Shown one piece after another: positions 10,087-19,111 of a DNA stretch of 64,000 nucleotides. The notes beneath the pieces were generated by a model that had not been told where the DNA came from, searched no databases, and saw only the letters and a program-made list of their open reading frames with translations. Made by a program: the position numbers and the translations under genes. This DNA comes from Acetobacter musti (GTDB lineage Bacteria; Pseudomonadota; Alphaproteobacteria; Acetobacterales; Acetobacteraceae): positions 62,001 through 126,000 of the forward strand of contig NZ_WOTB01000007.1 in assembly GCF_011516835.1 (NCBI RefSeq). The letters run 5' to 3'. Position 1 is the stretch's first letter. Every line of letters starts with the position of its first letter.

Positions 10087-11148
10087 ATGAGCGGTCAGTC
10101 GTCAGAACCTGTTTTCGCCGGGATCGTGGAGCATCGCGGCGCTGAACGGACGATCGACGGGCACATTATCGCCTGCTGTGCCTCGCATGATAATACCCGC
10201 TTCGCTTTTGCGACCGGAGAAGGCGATCTCGTCATCGCGGAACGCGCCGATGTCAGAACATCCGGTTCATGGAAAACGGTCGAAGCGCATGATGGTCCCG
10301 TCCTCGCTCTTTCGCCCGATGTCACCGGCAACACTTTTCTGACAGGCGGGGAAGATTGCCGGCTGGCGCGCGTCTCGCCCGAAAGTTCCGTGACGCTTGC
10401 AAAGGGCCGCCGCTGGGTCGAACACGTCGCCTGTTACGCGGAAGGAAAGACAAGGATCATCGCCTGTGTCTCCGGGAAGGAGGTCCAGATCCGGGCCGGG
10501 GACGGCACGACCCTGCTGCGTACGCTCGAACATCCCTCAACCGTCTCTGGCATCGTCTTTGATGCGAAGGGCAAGCGGATTGCCGCCTCCCATTATAATG
10601 GCGCATCGCTCTGGTATGTACAGTCGAAGGAGAATAGGCCGCGCCTTCTGGAATGGAAGGGGAGCCATACCGGTATCGCCATGCATCCCGGCGGCGAGGC
10701 TCTTGTCACCTCCATGCAGGAAAATGATCTGCATGGGTGGCGTCTTTCGGATGGCCACAACATGCGTATGAGCGGCTACCCGACAAAGGTCGCGTCCCTG
10801 GCTTTTACCCGCAATGGAAAATGGCTGGCGACGAGTGGCGCGGACTGTGTCGTGCTGTGGCCGTTCTTCGGGGGCGGGCCGATGGGTAAACCTCCCGCCG
10901 AAATGCCGGGTATTCCGGGCGTTCTCTGCACGCGTGTCGTTACTCACCCGACGCAGGATCTTCTGATTGCCGGTTTTGCCAATGGCGCGGTTCTGATGAT
11001 CGATTACAACTCCCAGCGTGTTCTGCCGGTCTGTGCTCCGGATGAAAGCGCTATCACGGCGCTCGCCATCAGCCCGGATGGCTGCATGCTCGGGTATGGC
11101 ACCGAGGGTGGCCGGATTGGTCTGGTGGATCTCTCCGCGCCGTCCTGA
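10087..11148 (+). CDS. WD40-repeat protein next to CobW GTPase
   Basis: Protein of 353 aa predicted to fold as a beta-propeller: repeats of about 40 residues recur, with blades such as HDGPVLALSPD, STVSGIVFDAKGKRIAAS, KVASLAFTRNGKWLATSG and SAITALAISPDGCMLGYG. No signal peptide or membrane helix, so cytoplasmic. WD40 propellers are scaffolds; no catalytic residues are expected. It lies 155 bp after the CobW-family GTPase on the same strand, so a joint role in metal delivery is plausible but inferred from position only. A hairpin just downstream may end the unit. Confidence 0.85.
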   Translation: MSGQSSEPVFAGIVEHRGAERTIDGHIIACCASHDNTRFAFATGEGDLVIAERADVRTSGSWKTVEAHDGPVLALSPDVTGNTFLTGGEDCRLARVSPESSVTLAKGRRWVEHVACYAEGKTRIIACVSGKEVQIRAGDGTTLLRTLEHPSTVSGIVFDAKGKRIAASHYNGASLWYVQSKENRPRLLEWKGSHTGIAMHPGGEALVTSMQENDLHGWRLSDGHNMRMSGYPTKVASLAFTRNGKWLATSGADCVVLWPFFGGGPMGKPPAEMPGIPGVLCTRVVTHPTQDLLIAGFANGAVLMIDYNSQRVLPVCAPDESAITALAISPDGCMLGYGTEGGRIGLVDLSAPS

Positions 11149-11163
11149 CTGACACGTCCGGTC

Positions 11164-11193
11164 GGATGGCTGCGACAGGATCAGCAGCCATCC
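11164..11193 (+). terminator. hairpin after the WD40 gene
   Basis: A perfect 10-bp stem, GGATGGCTGC at 11164-11173 and GCAGCCATCC at 11184-11193, with a 10-base loop, starts 16 bases after the WD40 stop. No T-run follows, so it could be a weak terminator or an mRNA-stabilising hairpin. Confidence 0.5.
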
Positions 11194-11448
11194 GGCGACG
11201 TGACAGGTGTGCTATGACTTTCCATGCCTGCCCTTAATATCCGGTATAAACAGCATATTCTGAGTACGGAGAGCCGGGGTGTCGCCGGATTGTGACCCTG
11301 CGGGAATGGTGCGCGCGGGTCGGGTGGGCTGTAATTATCGCCGTGTGTCAGGCAGATTCGCATGGTCCGTGTGCCTGTTCCGGCGGACGGATCGAAGCTG
11401 GAAGAAGATCGAAGGCGGGTAAGACCGGCCTTCTGAAAGGTAAATTCC
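11194..11448. other. intergenic stretch upstream of the NDH-2 gene
   Basis: About 255 bases with no supportable gene. The short open frames here lack ribosome sites. The region should hold the promoter of the NADH dehydrogenase gene, but I see no convincing -35/-10 pair or operator. Confidence 0.4.
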
Positions 11449-12726
11449 GTGAGCAGAAAACCCCGGCTCGTAATCGTTGGTGGCGGCATCGCCGGTCTCG
11501 CGCTCGCAACGCGACTCGGTGATTCGCTCGGGCGAAAGGGACGCGCCGAGATCACGCTCGTTGATGAGAGTTTCTCTCATGTCTGGAAACCGATGCTGCA
11601 CTGCTTTGCGGCCGGCACCGCAGCGAATGAAGCCGACCGGATTCCTTTCGCGTCTCATGCCGCGGGTCATCATTTCGAATTCTGTTACGGTGCGATTTCA
11701 GGGCTGGACCGGGCGGCGCAACGTCTGACCCTTGCTCCGCTCATCGAAGACGGTGAGCGGGTTCTGGATGAACGGACCCTGGATTATGATGCGCTTGTGC
11801 TGGCGATTGGCAGCCGCGCGAACGATTTCGGCACGCCCGGTGTTGCGGAACACTGCCAGTTCATCGACAATCTCGTCGAAGCCAATGCTTTCAATGACAG
11901 GTTTCGCCGCGCCGTTCTGCAGGCTTTCACGCTGGGCAGGCCGCTGGACATTGCCATTGTCGGTGGTGGTGCGACCGGCGTGCAGCTTGCCGCCGAACTG
12001 CACAAGGCGCTTGATCTCGCCGCCCTGTACAGCTTCGTGCCTGGCAGGCCGGAACTGAATGTCAGCCTGCTGGAGGCTGGTCCGCGCATCCTCCCGGCTT
12101 TTCCGGAAAACGTTTCCCAGGCCGCAATCCGGCAACTTCGTGCGATCGGTATCGATGTGCGAACCGGCGCTATGGTCAGCGCTGCTGACGAAAAGGGATA
12201 CATTCTGAAGGATGGTTCGCGCGTCGATGCCAGCTTTCGGGTCTGGGCCGCCGGTGTTTGCGCCCCGGAGGTGACATCAGGCCTGGGGGGACTCGCCTGC
12301 GGCCGCTCCGGGCAGCTGCTGGTCACGCCGACGCTGCAGACGACGGAAGATTCCCGTATTTTTGCCGTGGGTGACTGCGCGAATATTACCGAAAGCCCCC
12401 TGGCGCCCACTGCGCAGGTTGCACGCCAGCAGGCTCACCATCTTGCCGAACATATGGGCGCCTGGCTTCTTGGCGATCCGATGCCGCCTTTTGAATACCA
12501 TGATAAAGGGGCGATCGTGTCCCTGGGTGACTATAATGGCTGGGGCGTGTTCGCCGACGGCAAAACCTTTGGCGGTGGCCGGCTGCGTGGTCTTTCCGCC
12601 CGCCTCGGTCACTCAGCCCTGTACCGTCAGCATCAGTTCGAACTGCACGGGATTGCACGGGGCACTGCCGCCTGTCTGGCTGACTGGTTCGCCGGCTACG
12701 TCCAGCCCTCTGTCCGTCTGGACTGA
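11449..12726 (+). CDS. ndh: type II NADH:quinone oxidoreductase (NDH-2)
   Basis: Membrane-associated flavoprotein that passes electrons from NADH to the quinone pool without pumping protons. Visible features are the FAD dinucleotide-binding motif at the N terminus (VIVGGGIAGLALA), the WKPMLH segment typical of NDH-2, the second Rossmann motif for NADH (IAIVGGGATGVQLAAEL, about residue 165), and the FAD-contacting GDCA motif (IFAVGDCANI). Length 425 aa is normal. The start is GTG, preceded by GAAAGGTAA. In acetic acid bacteria NDH-2 is important for high-rate oxidative metabolism and would share the quinone pool with the PQQ dehydrogenase encoded later in this window. It is convergent with the glycosyltransferase cluster. 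Confidence 0.92.
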   Translation: MSRKPRLVIVGGGIAGLALATRLGDSLGRKGRAEITLVDESFSHVWKPMLHCFAAGTAANEADRIPFASHAAGHHFEFCYGAISGLDRAAQRLTLAPLIEDGERVLDERTLDYDALVLAIGSRANDFGTPGVAEHCQFIDNLVEANAFNDRFRRAVLQAFTLGRPLDIAIVGGGATGVQLAAELHKALDLAALYSFVPGRPELNVSLLEAGPRILPAFPENVSQAAIRQLRAIGIDVRTGAMVSAADEKGYILKDGSRVDASFRVWAAGVCAPEVTSGLGGLACGRSGQLLVTPTLQTTEDSRIFAVGDCANITESPLAPTAQVARQQAHHLAEHMGAWLLGDPMPPFEYHDKGAIVSLGDYNGWGVFADGKTFGGGRLRGLSARLGHSALYRQHQFELHGIARGTAACLADWFAGYVQPSVRLD

Positions 12727-12809
12727 CGCGCCACGGGTCTGCCGGCGAAATTCTGTTTGCAGTCCGGATTCTGTTTCGACGGCTGTGACCGCCGGATCGG
12801 ATTCCGGAT

Positions 12810-14186
12810 TTACATTTTGCCCCTTCCCTCCGGGGAGGGAAGAGTCAGGCTGCCGCGAACCGTCTTGCGGGATGGTGTCGGCCGGGATGCCGTTTTTTTC
12901 TTAGCGGCTGTTGCAGGCGCTGTCTTTCGTTTCGTTTTCATTTTCGGCACGTCGGTCTGCGACGGTGACTTTCCAGTGAGCTGTTCAATCAGGTCTTCGT
13001 AACGGGCCAGATAATCGTCCAGGCAAAGCGTTGCTTCAGCTTCTGCCCGTGCCGCCTGACCGAGGCGCTTTGCCAAGCGACGGTCATCAAGAAGCTCAAG
13101 AACATTACCAGCAATTTTTGCAGGTTCCGTAAACGGTGTCAGCAGACCGGTGCGACGGTCCTCGATAAATTCGGAGACGGGCGCTGTATCGCTGCCGACG
13201 ATCGGACATCCCATCGCCATGGCTTCGCGCAGCGACCAGGACGCCACAAACGGATAGGTCAGATAAACATGCGCGTCAGACCGTTTCAGGAGAGCGCGGA
13301 AATCGTCATAACTGACTTTCCCCACGAAATGAATCTGGTCCAGATCCAGCGTTCCCTGCAGTTCGGAAAGCATACGTTCCCGCCAGGATCCGTTCACGAG
13401 GCGTGATCCGTAGCTGACCCCGTCGCCGCCTACCATGACAATGCGCGCCTGCGGACATTCCTTCTGAATGCGGGACAGGGAACGCATGAAGACGTGGAAA
13501 CCGCGATAAGGCTCCAGATCACGCGAAACATACGTGACCAGCCTGTCTTTTGGTGAAATCGTAACGTCTTTGATTTTCAGAGTCCGTTTCGCGGCCCCGG
13601 AATCTGGCGCGCAGAGATTCAGATCGACGCCCTCGCGCAGGACGGTAATCCGTGACTGTGCCCAGTCCGGATAAGTATTGCGCTGGAACAGTGTCGGTGT
13701 CTGACCCCAGCCGGGATTGTTCAGGGCCTGAAGATTGATCGCGTTCTTGGCCCGGATTTTCGGGAGCATTTCCGGGACGACCGGGAATTCCGGATCGAAG
13801 CCGACATCATATTTATCTGTATGATAGAAAAACTCGAAATACCCGAGCAGAGGAACAGCCGGAAAGACATCCTGAAGATTGAGAAGCTCGCCCCATCCAT
13901 GATGTCCGATGATAATATCGGGAACAAATCCAAGACTGCGCAGCGTCATCGCGGCTTTCGCCACAGCATCCGCGCGCGTCAGCCCAAGGTCGAACTCACG
14001 CGCTCCCGGATGAACTGAGTCCGTCTGTCGTCCCGGCATCCGGTAAATGACACGTCTGACACCAGAGATTGCATTTTCGTTGCCTTCGCTGATGAAGACG
14101 ACGTCATGATTTCCCTGTTTTGCAAGATGCCGCACAATATGCAGAAACTGGCCTGGAAAATTCTGGTGTACAAAAAGGAATTTCAA
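12810..14186 (-). CDS. GT4-family glycosyltransferase with basic C-terminal tail
   Basis: Cytoplasmic glycosyltransferase of the GT-B fold. The N terminus (MKFLFVHQNFPGQF) and the C-terminal donor-binding region (SDAHVYLTYPFVASWSLREAMAMGCPIVGSD, quoted in part) are typical of GT4 enzymes. The catalytic core ends near residue 400. A tail of about 55 residues follows, rich in Lys, Arg, Thr and Ala, ending in SLTLPSPEGRGKM, which is encoded partly by a REP-like palindrome. Substrates cannot be read from the sequence. It is last of the minus-strand cluster and separated from the gene before it by two hairpins, so it may be transcribed on its own. Confidence 0.88.
   Translation of the reverse strand: MKFLFVHQNFPGQFLHIVRHLAKQGNHDVVFISEGNENAISGVRRVIYRMPGRQTDSVHPGAREFDLGLTRADAVAKAAMTLRSLGFVPDIIIGHHGWGELLNLQDVFPAVPLLGYFEFFYHTDKYDVGFDPEFPVVPEMLPKIRAKNAINLQALNNPGWGQTPTLFQRNTYPDWAQSRITVLREGVDLNLCAPDSGAAKRTLKIKDVTISPKDRLVTYVSRDLEPYRGFHVFMRSLSRIQKECPQARIVMVGGDGVSYGSRLVNGSWRERMLSELQGTLDLDQIHFVGKVSYDDFRALLKRSDAHVYLTYPFVASWSLREAMAMGCPIVGSDTAPVSEFIEDRRTGLLTPFTEPAKIAGNVLELLDDRRLAKRLGQAARAEAEATLCLDDYLARYEDLIEQLTGKSPSQTDVPKMKTKRKTAPATAAKKKTASRPTPSRKTVRGSLTLPSPEGRGKM
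12823..12842. repeat. REP-like palindrome inside the 3' end of the GT4 gene
   Basis: CTTCCCTCC at 12823-12831 and GGAGGGAAG at 12834-12842 form a 9-bp perfect stem with a two-base loop. On the minus strand it encodes the LPSPEGRG end of the glycosyltransferase. Such 'LTLPSPEGRG' peptides are familiar translations of dispersed GC-rich palindromes in proteobacteria. It may also act as a terminator between the convergent NDH-2 and GT4 genes. Confidence 0.55.
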
Positions 14187-14246
14187 AATCGTGATCCGAC
14201 TTCAGAATGTGCTCCGCCACAGTGCTCCCTGCCTGAGGCGTTCAGA

Positions 14247-14276
14247 GACCTGCTGTTTCGTCACGAACAGCAGGTC
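14247..14276 (-). terminator. hairpin between GT4 gene and basic-tail protein
   Basis: An 11-bp perfect stem (GACCTGCTGTT at 14247-14257 with AACAGCAGGTC at 14266-14276) and an 8-base loop. It lies in the gap between two minus-strand genes. No T-run is seen, so termination is plausible but unproven. Confidence 0.45.
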
Positions 14277-14302
14277 AGGAAACCGAAAAATGCACAGGAT
14301 GC

Positions 14303-14341
14303 CATCCTGGCGGAACGCCCGGTGATGTTCCGCCAGGGATG
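14303..14341 (-). terminator. hairpin directly after the basic-tail protein gene
   Basis: CATCCTGGCGGAAC at 14303-14316 pairs with GTTCCGCCAGGGATG at 14327-14341, with one bulged G. It begins seven bases past the stop of the upstream minus-strand gene and is the better terminator candidate of the pair. Confidence 0.5.
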
Positions 14342-14347
14342 GTGATA

Positions 14348-15526
14348 TCAGCGGCGCGTACCCTTCCGGGTTGTCGCGGTCTTGCCGGTTTTTGCAGCCG
14401 GTCTGGTGGTTCTGGCTGAGGATGCCGGCTTGGCGGATGTGCCCTTTTTCATGACTGGCAGTTCGCGGGACAGGGCCGGAGAGACCTTCTTCTCCGCCCG
14501 GGGTTTGGCGGCAGGACGGGGTGCTTTTGCCGGTTGCCGGCCTGTGCCGGAGCGCCGGACCGGCGCCGCGACGGCTTCTGTAAGCTCTTCCAGTTCAGCG
14601 GCGGCTTCGAGAAGCTCAAGATCATCTTCAATCTCTTCTTCCAGAAGTTCTTCCGGAGCGGGCTGCGATTTCTTCTTCTGCCCGACAGGTGTGATTGTGA
14701 CCCGGAACGCTTCGAGGGGCGCCAGATTTTCGGACTCCACTGCTTCCGCGTCGTCCACCGGTCCGATTTCCGTGCCGTCCGTGAATGTCGCTTCGACCTC
14801 GCAGGTGTATTTTTTCGCAGCATCTCCCTTCAGACGCACTCTCAGACCAAGAATAGGGAGCGCCATGCCGCGGCTGCCACAATACTGACCTCCTTCGGCC
14901 CAGGGAGATAGCCAGCCTTTACCCAGCACTGCCTGGTATTCGATATCCTCCGGACCGATCAGCGTGTCCGGGGAAATCCCGAAACCTTCAATCCAGGCCC
15001 GGCTGCCCGGTTTGCCCATCCATTCGCCCAGACGCGCGCCAACATCTCCGCGACGCTGAATATGCGCGGCAACTTCGGCGGGTTTCCGGGCTGCGCCCGC
15101 AGCAGCGGCAGCGGGTTGCGGAGCGCCGGGCACGGCAGGCTGCGCAGGGGGCCGGGCCGCCGTCTGCTGTGTGGCCGCTGTCGCGTCACTCAGCCGCACG
15201 ACCTGAAGGCGAGGCGCTTCATGCTGCGTGTCCGGTTCCTGATAGACGGTGACGAGCACCTGGGCCGGGCCGCGTACAACACGGATCAGGGCTGCATTAT
15301 TCGCACCGCCGAGCCAGCCCGTCTGGTCAAACGTCGAGATTGTCACATTATCATTGGGAACAGGCGGAAGTGTAATGCGGACGCCCGGAAGGCCGGCCGG
15401 GCTCGGAGCTTCCTGAGAGGGAGCGTGAAATACGCAGAATAAACCCTGGTCTAATGTCATCAGATGACCGGACACCTTGAGATCGGCGATACGGTTCTGA
15501 TTGGGAATCTGGCCACTCTGGGACAT
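14348..15526 (-). CDS. unknown protein with Trp/Gly motif domain and histone-like tail
   Basis: Protein of 392 aa, family not recognised. Residues about 1-120 form a beta-rich segment. A Pro/Ala/Gln linker follows (about 120-160). About 175-275 is a domain with aromatic/glycine spacing (GWLSPWAEGGQYCGSRG then LPILGLRVRL) that reminds me of the clostripain-type ChW repeat pattern; this is only a resemblance. Then comes a very acidic helix (EELLEEEIEDDLELLEAAAE) and a strongly basic Lys/Arg/Ala/Thr tail of about 70 residues like histone H1 or AlgP. No signal peptide. It sits in the glycosyltransferase/type I secretion cluster and its tail resembles that of the neighbouring GT4 enzyme. Confidence 0.7.
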   Translation of the reverse strand: MSQSGQIPNQNRIADLKVSGHLMTLDQGLFCVFHAPSQEAPSPAGLPGVRITLPPVPNDNVTISTFDQTGWLGGANNAALIRVVRGPAQVLVTVYQEPDTQHEAPRLQVVRLSDATAATQQTAARPPAQPAVPGAPQPAAAAAGAARKPAEVAAHIQRRGDVGARLGEWMGKPGSRAWIEGFGISPDTLIGPEDIEYQAVLGKGWLSPWAEGGQYCGSRGMALPILGLRVRLKGDAAKKYTCEVEATFTDGTEIGPVDDAEAVESENLAPLEAFRVTITPVGQKKKSQPAPEELLEEEIEDDLELLEAAAELEELTEAVAAPVRRSGTGRQPAKAPRPAAKPRAEKKVSPALSRELPVMKKGTSAKPASSARTTRPAAKTGKTATTRKGTRR

Positions 15527-15619
15527 AAATCTTGTTCCGTAAGTTATATAATAAAGTCAGATTAACCTGACAGAGCCGGCCGGAGCCGGAGAATGCCAGG
15601 TGTCAATCTCCTGTTTCGG

Positions 15620-18600
15620 TCAGCCATACAGGGCCGACGTTCCTGCTGAACGCTGGCACAGGGATATCAATATCACGTTAAGTCGCGCTGCCGATATACC
15701 GGGCGGCAGAACAACGCCCCTTTCTGTCGCACGTATCCGATCCGCCACAGCGCCGAGATCGAAGGCCGCCACACGCAGTCCGGCCCGCCATGCAACACCG
15801 AGCGCCAGACACCATGTCTCCGGCCAGACTGACGGAATCAGCCCGTAATCGGCCTGCTGCGCCCGCACGAGAGAGACTGCTTCCTCTTCTTTATACGCTC
15901 CCGTAACGTACACATGGCCGGTTTCCATCAGCGCCTGATCATCCGGCGTATGACCGACGACAATATAGTCCAGCGGCAATGCCTTTTCACGGGCGTCGCG
16001 GGCCGCCTCAAGCAGAACGTCATATCCCTTTTCACGCCCGATCGCTCCGACCACACAGATACGGAACCGGTCTGGCCGCAGCATCGCGACGGGCGCGGGA
16101 AGCTCTGCCCTGCCATCGGTCATCAGACTGCTGAATTGCGTAAGATCAAGATCAGGCCTGTCATCTTCCGGCTGCTCCACGCGGCACGGCAGGCCCGGAA
16201 AGTGCCGGCGCATGCGTCTGGCGGCATCTTCGGAAGGCGTAATGACGGTGCGGGCCGATTTCAGTTCTTTAGCGGAACGGGCAACATAATCCGCGACCGG
16301 AATGTCGTCTCCGACGTTGCGTCCCAGAGTTGTCACGCAGATTTCACATTCTGCCGTATCGGGCTCGCCGCAATAGCGCCCTGCGGGACCCATCAGAGAA
16401 ATACGCGGGCAGAACCAGATATAATCATGCACATATACGTCATAGGGAGCGCCGATTTCCGCCGCGAGTTCACGCATTGCCATGTGGTGGCCGCTGGCAT
16501 GGTGCCATTCAATGTGAAGAACAGGATCGGCTGTCAGAAGCCGGAGCAGCATCGGCCATTCCGCCGGAAGCCTGAACCGGAGATTCGGATAAAGTCCCGA
16601 TGCGGCATCAGCCTGTTTCGCGTCGCCTGAAGGCTCTCGTCTCTGCTCAGGAGAGCGCCAGCCTTCGACCCGGCATCCGCCTTCAACAGGTCTGACAACG
16701 ATCGGACGGATGCCTTCCTCCCGGAGCCTGCGTGCCCGTTCGGAGACCACACGCTCGACGCCGCCGCCATAATCATGCGTCACCAGAATAACTGAAGATC
16801 GCGAAGAGTCCGTTTTCCTGTCACGTGATTTCCGGTTTGTGCCGCGTTTCGCCGGTATTCCGGCATCGCGGTCCAGCCGCCACCGCAGCAGATCGATCCG
16901 CCGCCGGGCTTCAAACAACGGGTCCAGAGCCACATGAGCGCTGATGAGCGCGTCATAGCCGGGATGCAGCCGGTTCAGCAGCCCCAGATTTCGTGTCAGA
17001 AGCGCATTGCGCGTTCCGCCGAAAGAGACTGACCCGACATGCGCCACATAGGCTCCGGGCGCGGCGACATTACGCCATCCGAAGCAGCGCGCGCGAAGAG
17101 AGAAATCGTTTTCCTCGCCATATCCCTGCGCGAAGAGGTCCGCCCGGAACAACCCGGTCTGCGTGAGGCAGTCATGCCGGATATACATGCAGAATCCGTG
17201 AGCCGTAGGCACGTCGACCGCCGTTCCGCCATTGACCGCCCGGGCCATTCGCATTGTCCGCAGTGTCTGCGGAGCGGTCGGGACCGCATTTCCCGCAAGA
17301 TCGGGATAGGACATGATCGTTGCGTCGCCGGACAGAGGCGTGACCGTTCCGATCGCGGCATCTGACCACGCGACCGTCTGCAATTCCTCCAGCCATCCTT
17401 CTGCGACAAGTGTATCGCTGTTGAGCAGGACGACGTCGCATCCTCTGTCAGTTCCGGGGCGCCGGTTCCGCGTCTTTGCGGGCAGCGCCATCTGCAGCCC
17501 GATATTGACCGAGGCCGAAAATCCCAGATTGCGGGCGTTGCGATGCACGGTGACCCGGTTATCCCGTGCAATCTCCCCGAGCATTTCAGTCATTCCGGGT
17601 TCGGGCGATGCATCATCGATAATCAGTACATGCGTCTTTGCCGCTGGCCTGTTCTTTCCCGCCGGAAGCGATGCAAGGAGACTTTCAAGGCAGGATCGCG
17701 TCCGGATGAGGTCCCGGTAGACGGGCACAATGACGATGATGTCAGGGCGTGTTCCGGCAGCGAAGCGGCTGGAAACAGGCGGTTTCGCGCAGGGTGTCGT
17801 TGCGACCGGAACTGGCAGAAATGGCGGTGGTGGATCGGAAACCCGATCATTCCGGGCAGCCGCCAGGTTCGCCTGTCTGGCCGCCCATATCGCGGCACGA
17901 CGCTCGAGCCCGGCATCGATCGGACTTCCGGCGAGATCGTTGCCTGCTTCGTTGAAAACGTGAACCGGACCGTCGGGAAGATCACTCTGCGGAATCGAAA
18001 ACGCGCGGTAACGGGCGACCGGGATGTCGGAACTGACATCGTCAGAAAATGTTTCCACGGTCAGCGAAAACAGCATGTCTCCCGTCGTCGCATCCGCGAT
18101 CCGGATGATCGGTGGCCGCTCCGGATTGTTCGGGTGCCAGACCCAGCCTGTCAGCCCTTCCGGTCCTGCCTGGACAAACCCTTCGGTCTGCATGGCGACG
18201 GAAGGCCTGAGTGGCGATCCGGGTAATGGCCGGCCGCTGACCTTCACGGAAACCGTATCGGTGCGTCCCCATGGGCCGGAGCAGGCCGGATCTTTCTCCG
18301 TCACAGCAGGCCACAGCAACCCGTCAGTAAAAATGGCCAGCTTGTCGGTGATGCCGTCGATTTCGATGGACAGACCTGCGGGCAGAGTTTTCTGCACCGG
18401 TCTGCTACGGCCCCGCGTTCTGCCTTTTTCCGGTGTGGCGCGGGTGGATTCTGAAGACAACGGGGCCAGACTCGAAAGGATGGCGCCGCCGAGGCGAACG
18501 GTGCCGCGATCATCAATCCCGCACCAGCCAGGCAGTTGCGCTTCAGCCGTGATGAGGTCCGCCAGGCGGGCAAGATCATCGTCACAGGCATGACGCGATA

Positions 18601-19111
18601 AGGCCTCCGAGAGCGCCTCCGCAGCCTCATCGGGACAGCCGGCCCTGAGAAGGGATGCCGCCAGAAGCGACCATCCCTGGCGGAAATCGTAACGGCGCGT
18701 CAGCGTTCTGAGCAGATCGATGGCTGCGGAACCAAAGCCGTTCGCCTGACGGACCACTGCCAGAAAAAAGGCCACGTTGGGGCTTTTCGGCGCCATGCGA
18801 TGCGCCCGTTCCAGCCAGCGCATTGCTGCCGCCTGATCGCCTTTCTCCCAGCTTTGCTGACCCTGCCGAAAGGATTCCTGTGCCTGCTCATCCGCCCAGC
18901 GCTGCCAGACAGCCCGGTCTTCCTGGGAAACAAGTCCGGCTGGTGAGAGAGCGGTGCGTCTGCGCGCGGCTGGTTCCGAACCCAGATTTTCCGTTTCCGG
19001 CAGCAGCGCCCGGGCAGCCTCTTCTGACGAGTCAGGCTTGTCGTCTCCGGCTGTCCTGCGTCGTCCGGCCCTGCTCCCTCTGTCCGACCGGACCGTCCTA
19101 GCCAACAGCAT
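15620..19111 (-). CDS. multidomain TPR-GT2-GT4 glycosyltransferase
   Basis: Very large cytoplasmic glycosyltransferase, 1163 aa from the chosen start. In order: an Arg-rich leader, TPR-like helical repeats (about 60-200), a beta-rich region (about 270-420), a GT2 GT-A domain (about 450-720, with VIVPVYRDLIRTRSCLESL, the DxD-like LLNSDTLVAEGW and the late GYGEENDFSLRA), and a GT4-type GT-B domain (about 780-1150, VILVTHDYGGGVERVVSERA). Such fusions usually build surface glycans or modify exported proteins. The frame is open to 19231; the ATG at 19111 is preferred because it overlaps the Sel1 gene stop by only 14 bases and has GGAG just before it, suggesting coupling. Confidence 0.87.
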   Translation of the reverse strand: MLLARTVRSDRGSRAGRRRTAGDDKPDSSEEAARALLPETENLGSEPAARRRTALSPAGLVSQEDRAVWQRWADEQAQESFRQGQQSWEKGDQAAAMRWLERAHRMAPKSPNVAFFLAVVRQANGFGSAAIDLLRTLTRRYDFRQGWSLLAASLLRAGCPDEAAEALSEALSRHACDDDLARLADLITAEAQLPGWCGIDDRGTVRLGGAILSSLAPLSSESTRATPEKGRTRGRSRPVQKTLPAGLSIEIDGITDKLAIFTDGLLWPAVTEKDPACSGPWGRTDTVSVKVSGRPLPGSPLRPSVAMQTEGFVQAGPEGLTGWVWHPNNPERPPIIRIADATTGDMLFSLTVETFSDDVSSDIPVARYRAFSIPQSDLPDGPVHVFNEAGNDLAGSPIDAGLERRAAIWAARQANLAAARNDRVSDPPPPFLPVPVATTPCAKPPVSSRFAAGTRPDIIVIVPVYRDLIRTRSCLESLLASLPAGKNRPAAKTHVLIIDDASPEPGMTEMLGEIARDNRVTVHRNARNLGFSASVNIGLQMALPAKTRNRRPGTDRGCDVVLLNSDTLVAEGWLEELQTVAWSDAAIGTVTPLSGDATIMSYPDLAGNAVPTAPQTLRTMRMARAVNGGTAVDVPTAHGFCMYIRHDCLTQTGLFRADLFAQGYGEENDFSLRARCFGWRNVAAPGAYVAHVGSVSFGGTRNALLTRNLGLLNRLHPGYDALISAHVALDPLFEARRRIDLLRWRLDRDAGIPAKRGTNRKSRDRKTDSSRSSVILVTHDYGGGVERVVSERARRLREEGIRPIVVRPVEGGCRVEGWRSPEQRREPSGDAKQADAASGLYPNLRFRLPAEWPMLLRLLTADPVLHIEWHHASGHHMAMRELAAEIGAPYDVYVHDYIWFCPRISLMGPAGRYCGEPDTAECEICVTTLGRNVGDDIPVADYVARSAKELKSARTVITPSEDAARRMRRHFPGLPCRVEQPEDDRPDLDLTQFSSLMTDGRAELPAPVAMLRPDRFRICVVGAIGREKGYDVLLEAARDAREKALPLDYIVVGHTPDDQALMETGHVYVTGAYKEEEAVSLVRAQQADYGLIPSVWPETWCLALGVAWRAGLRVAAFDLGAVADRIRATERGVVLPPGISAARLNVILISLCQRSAGTSALYG

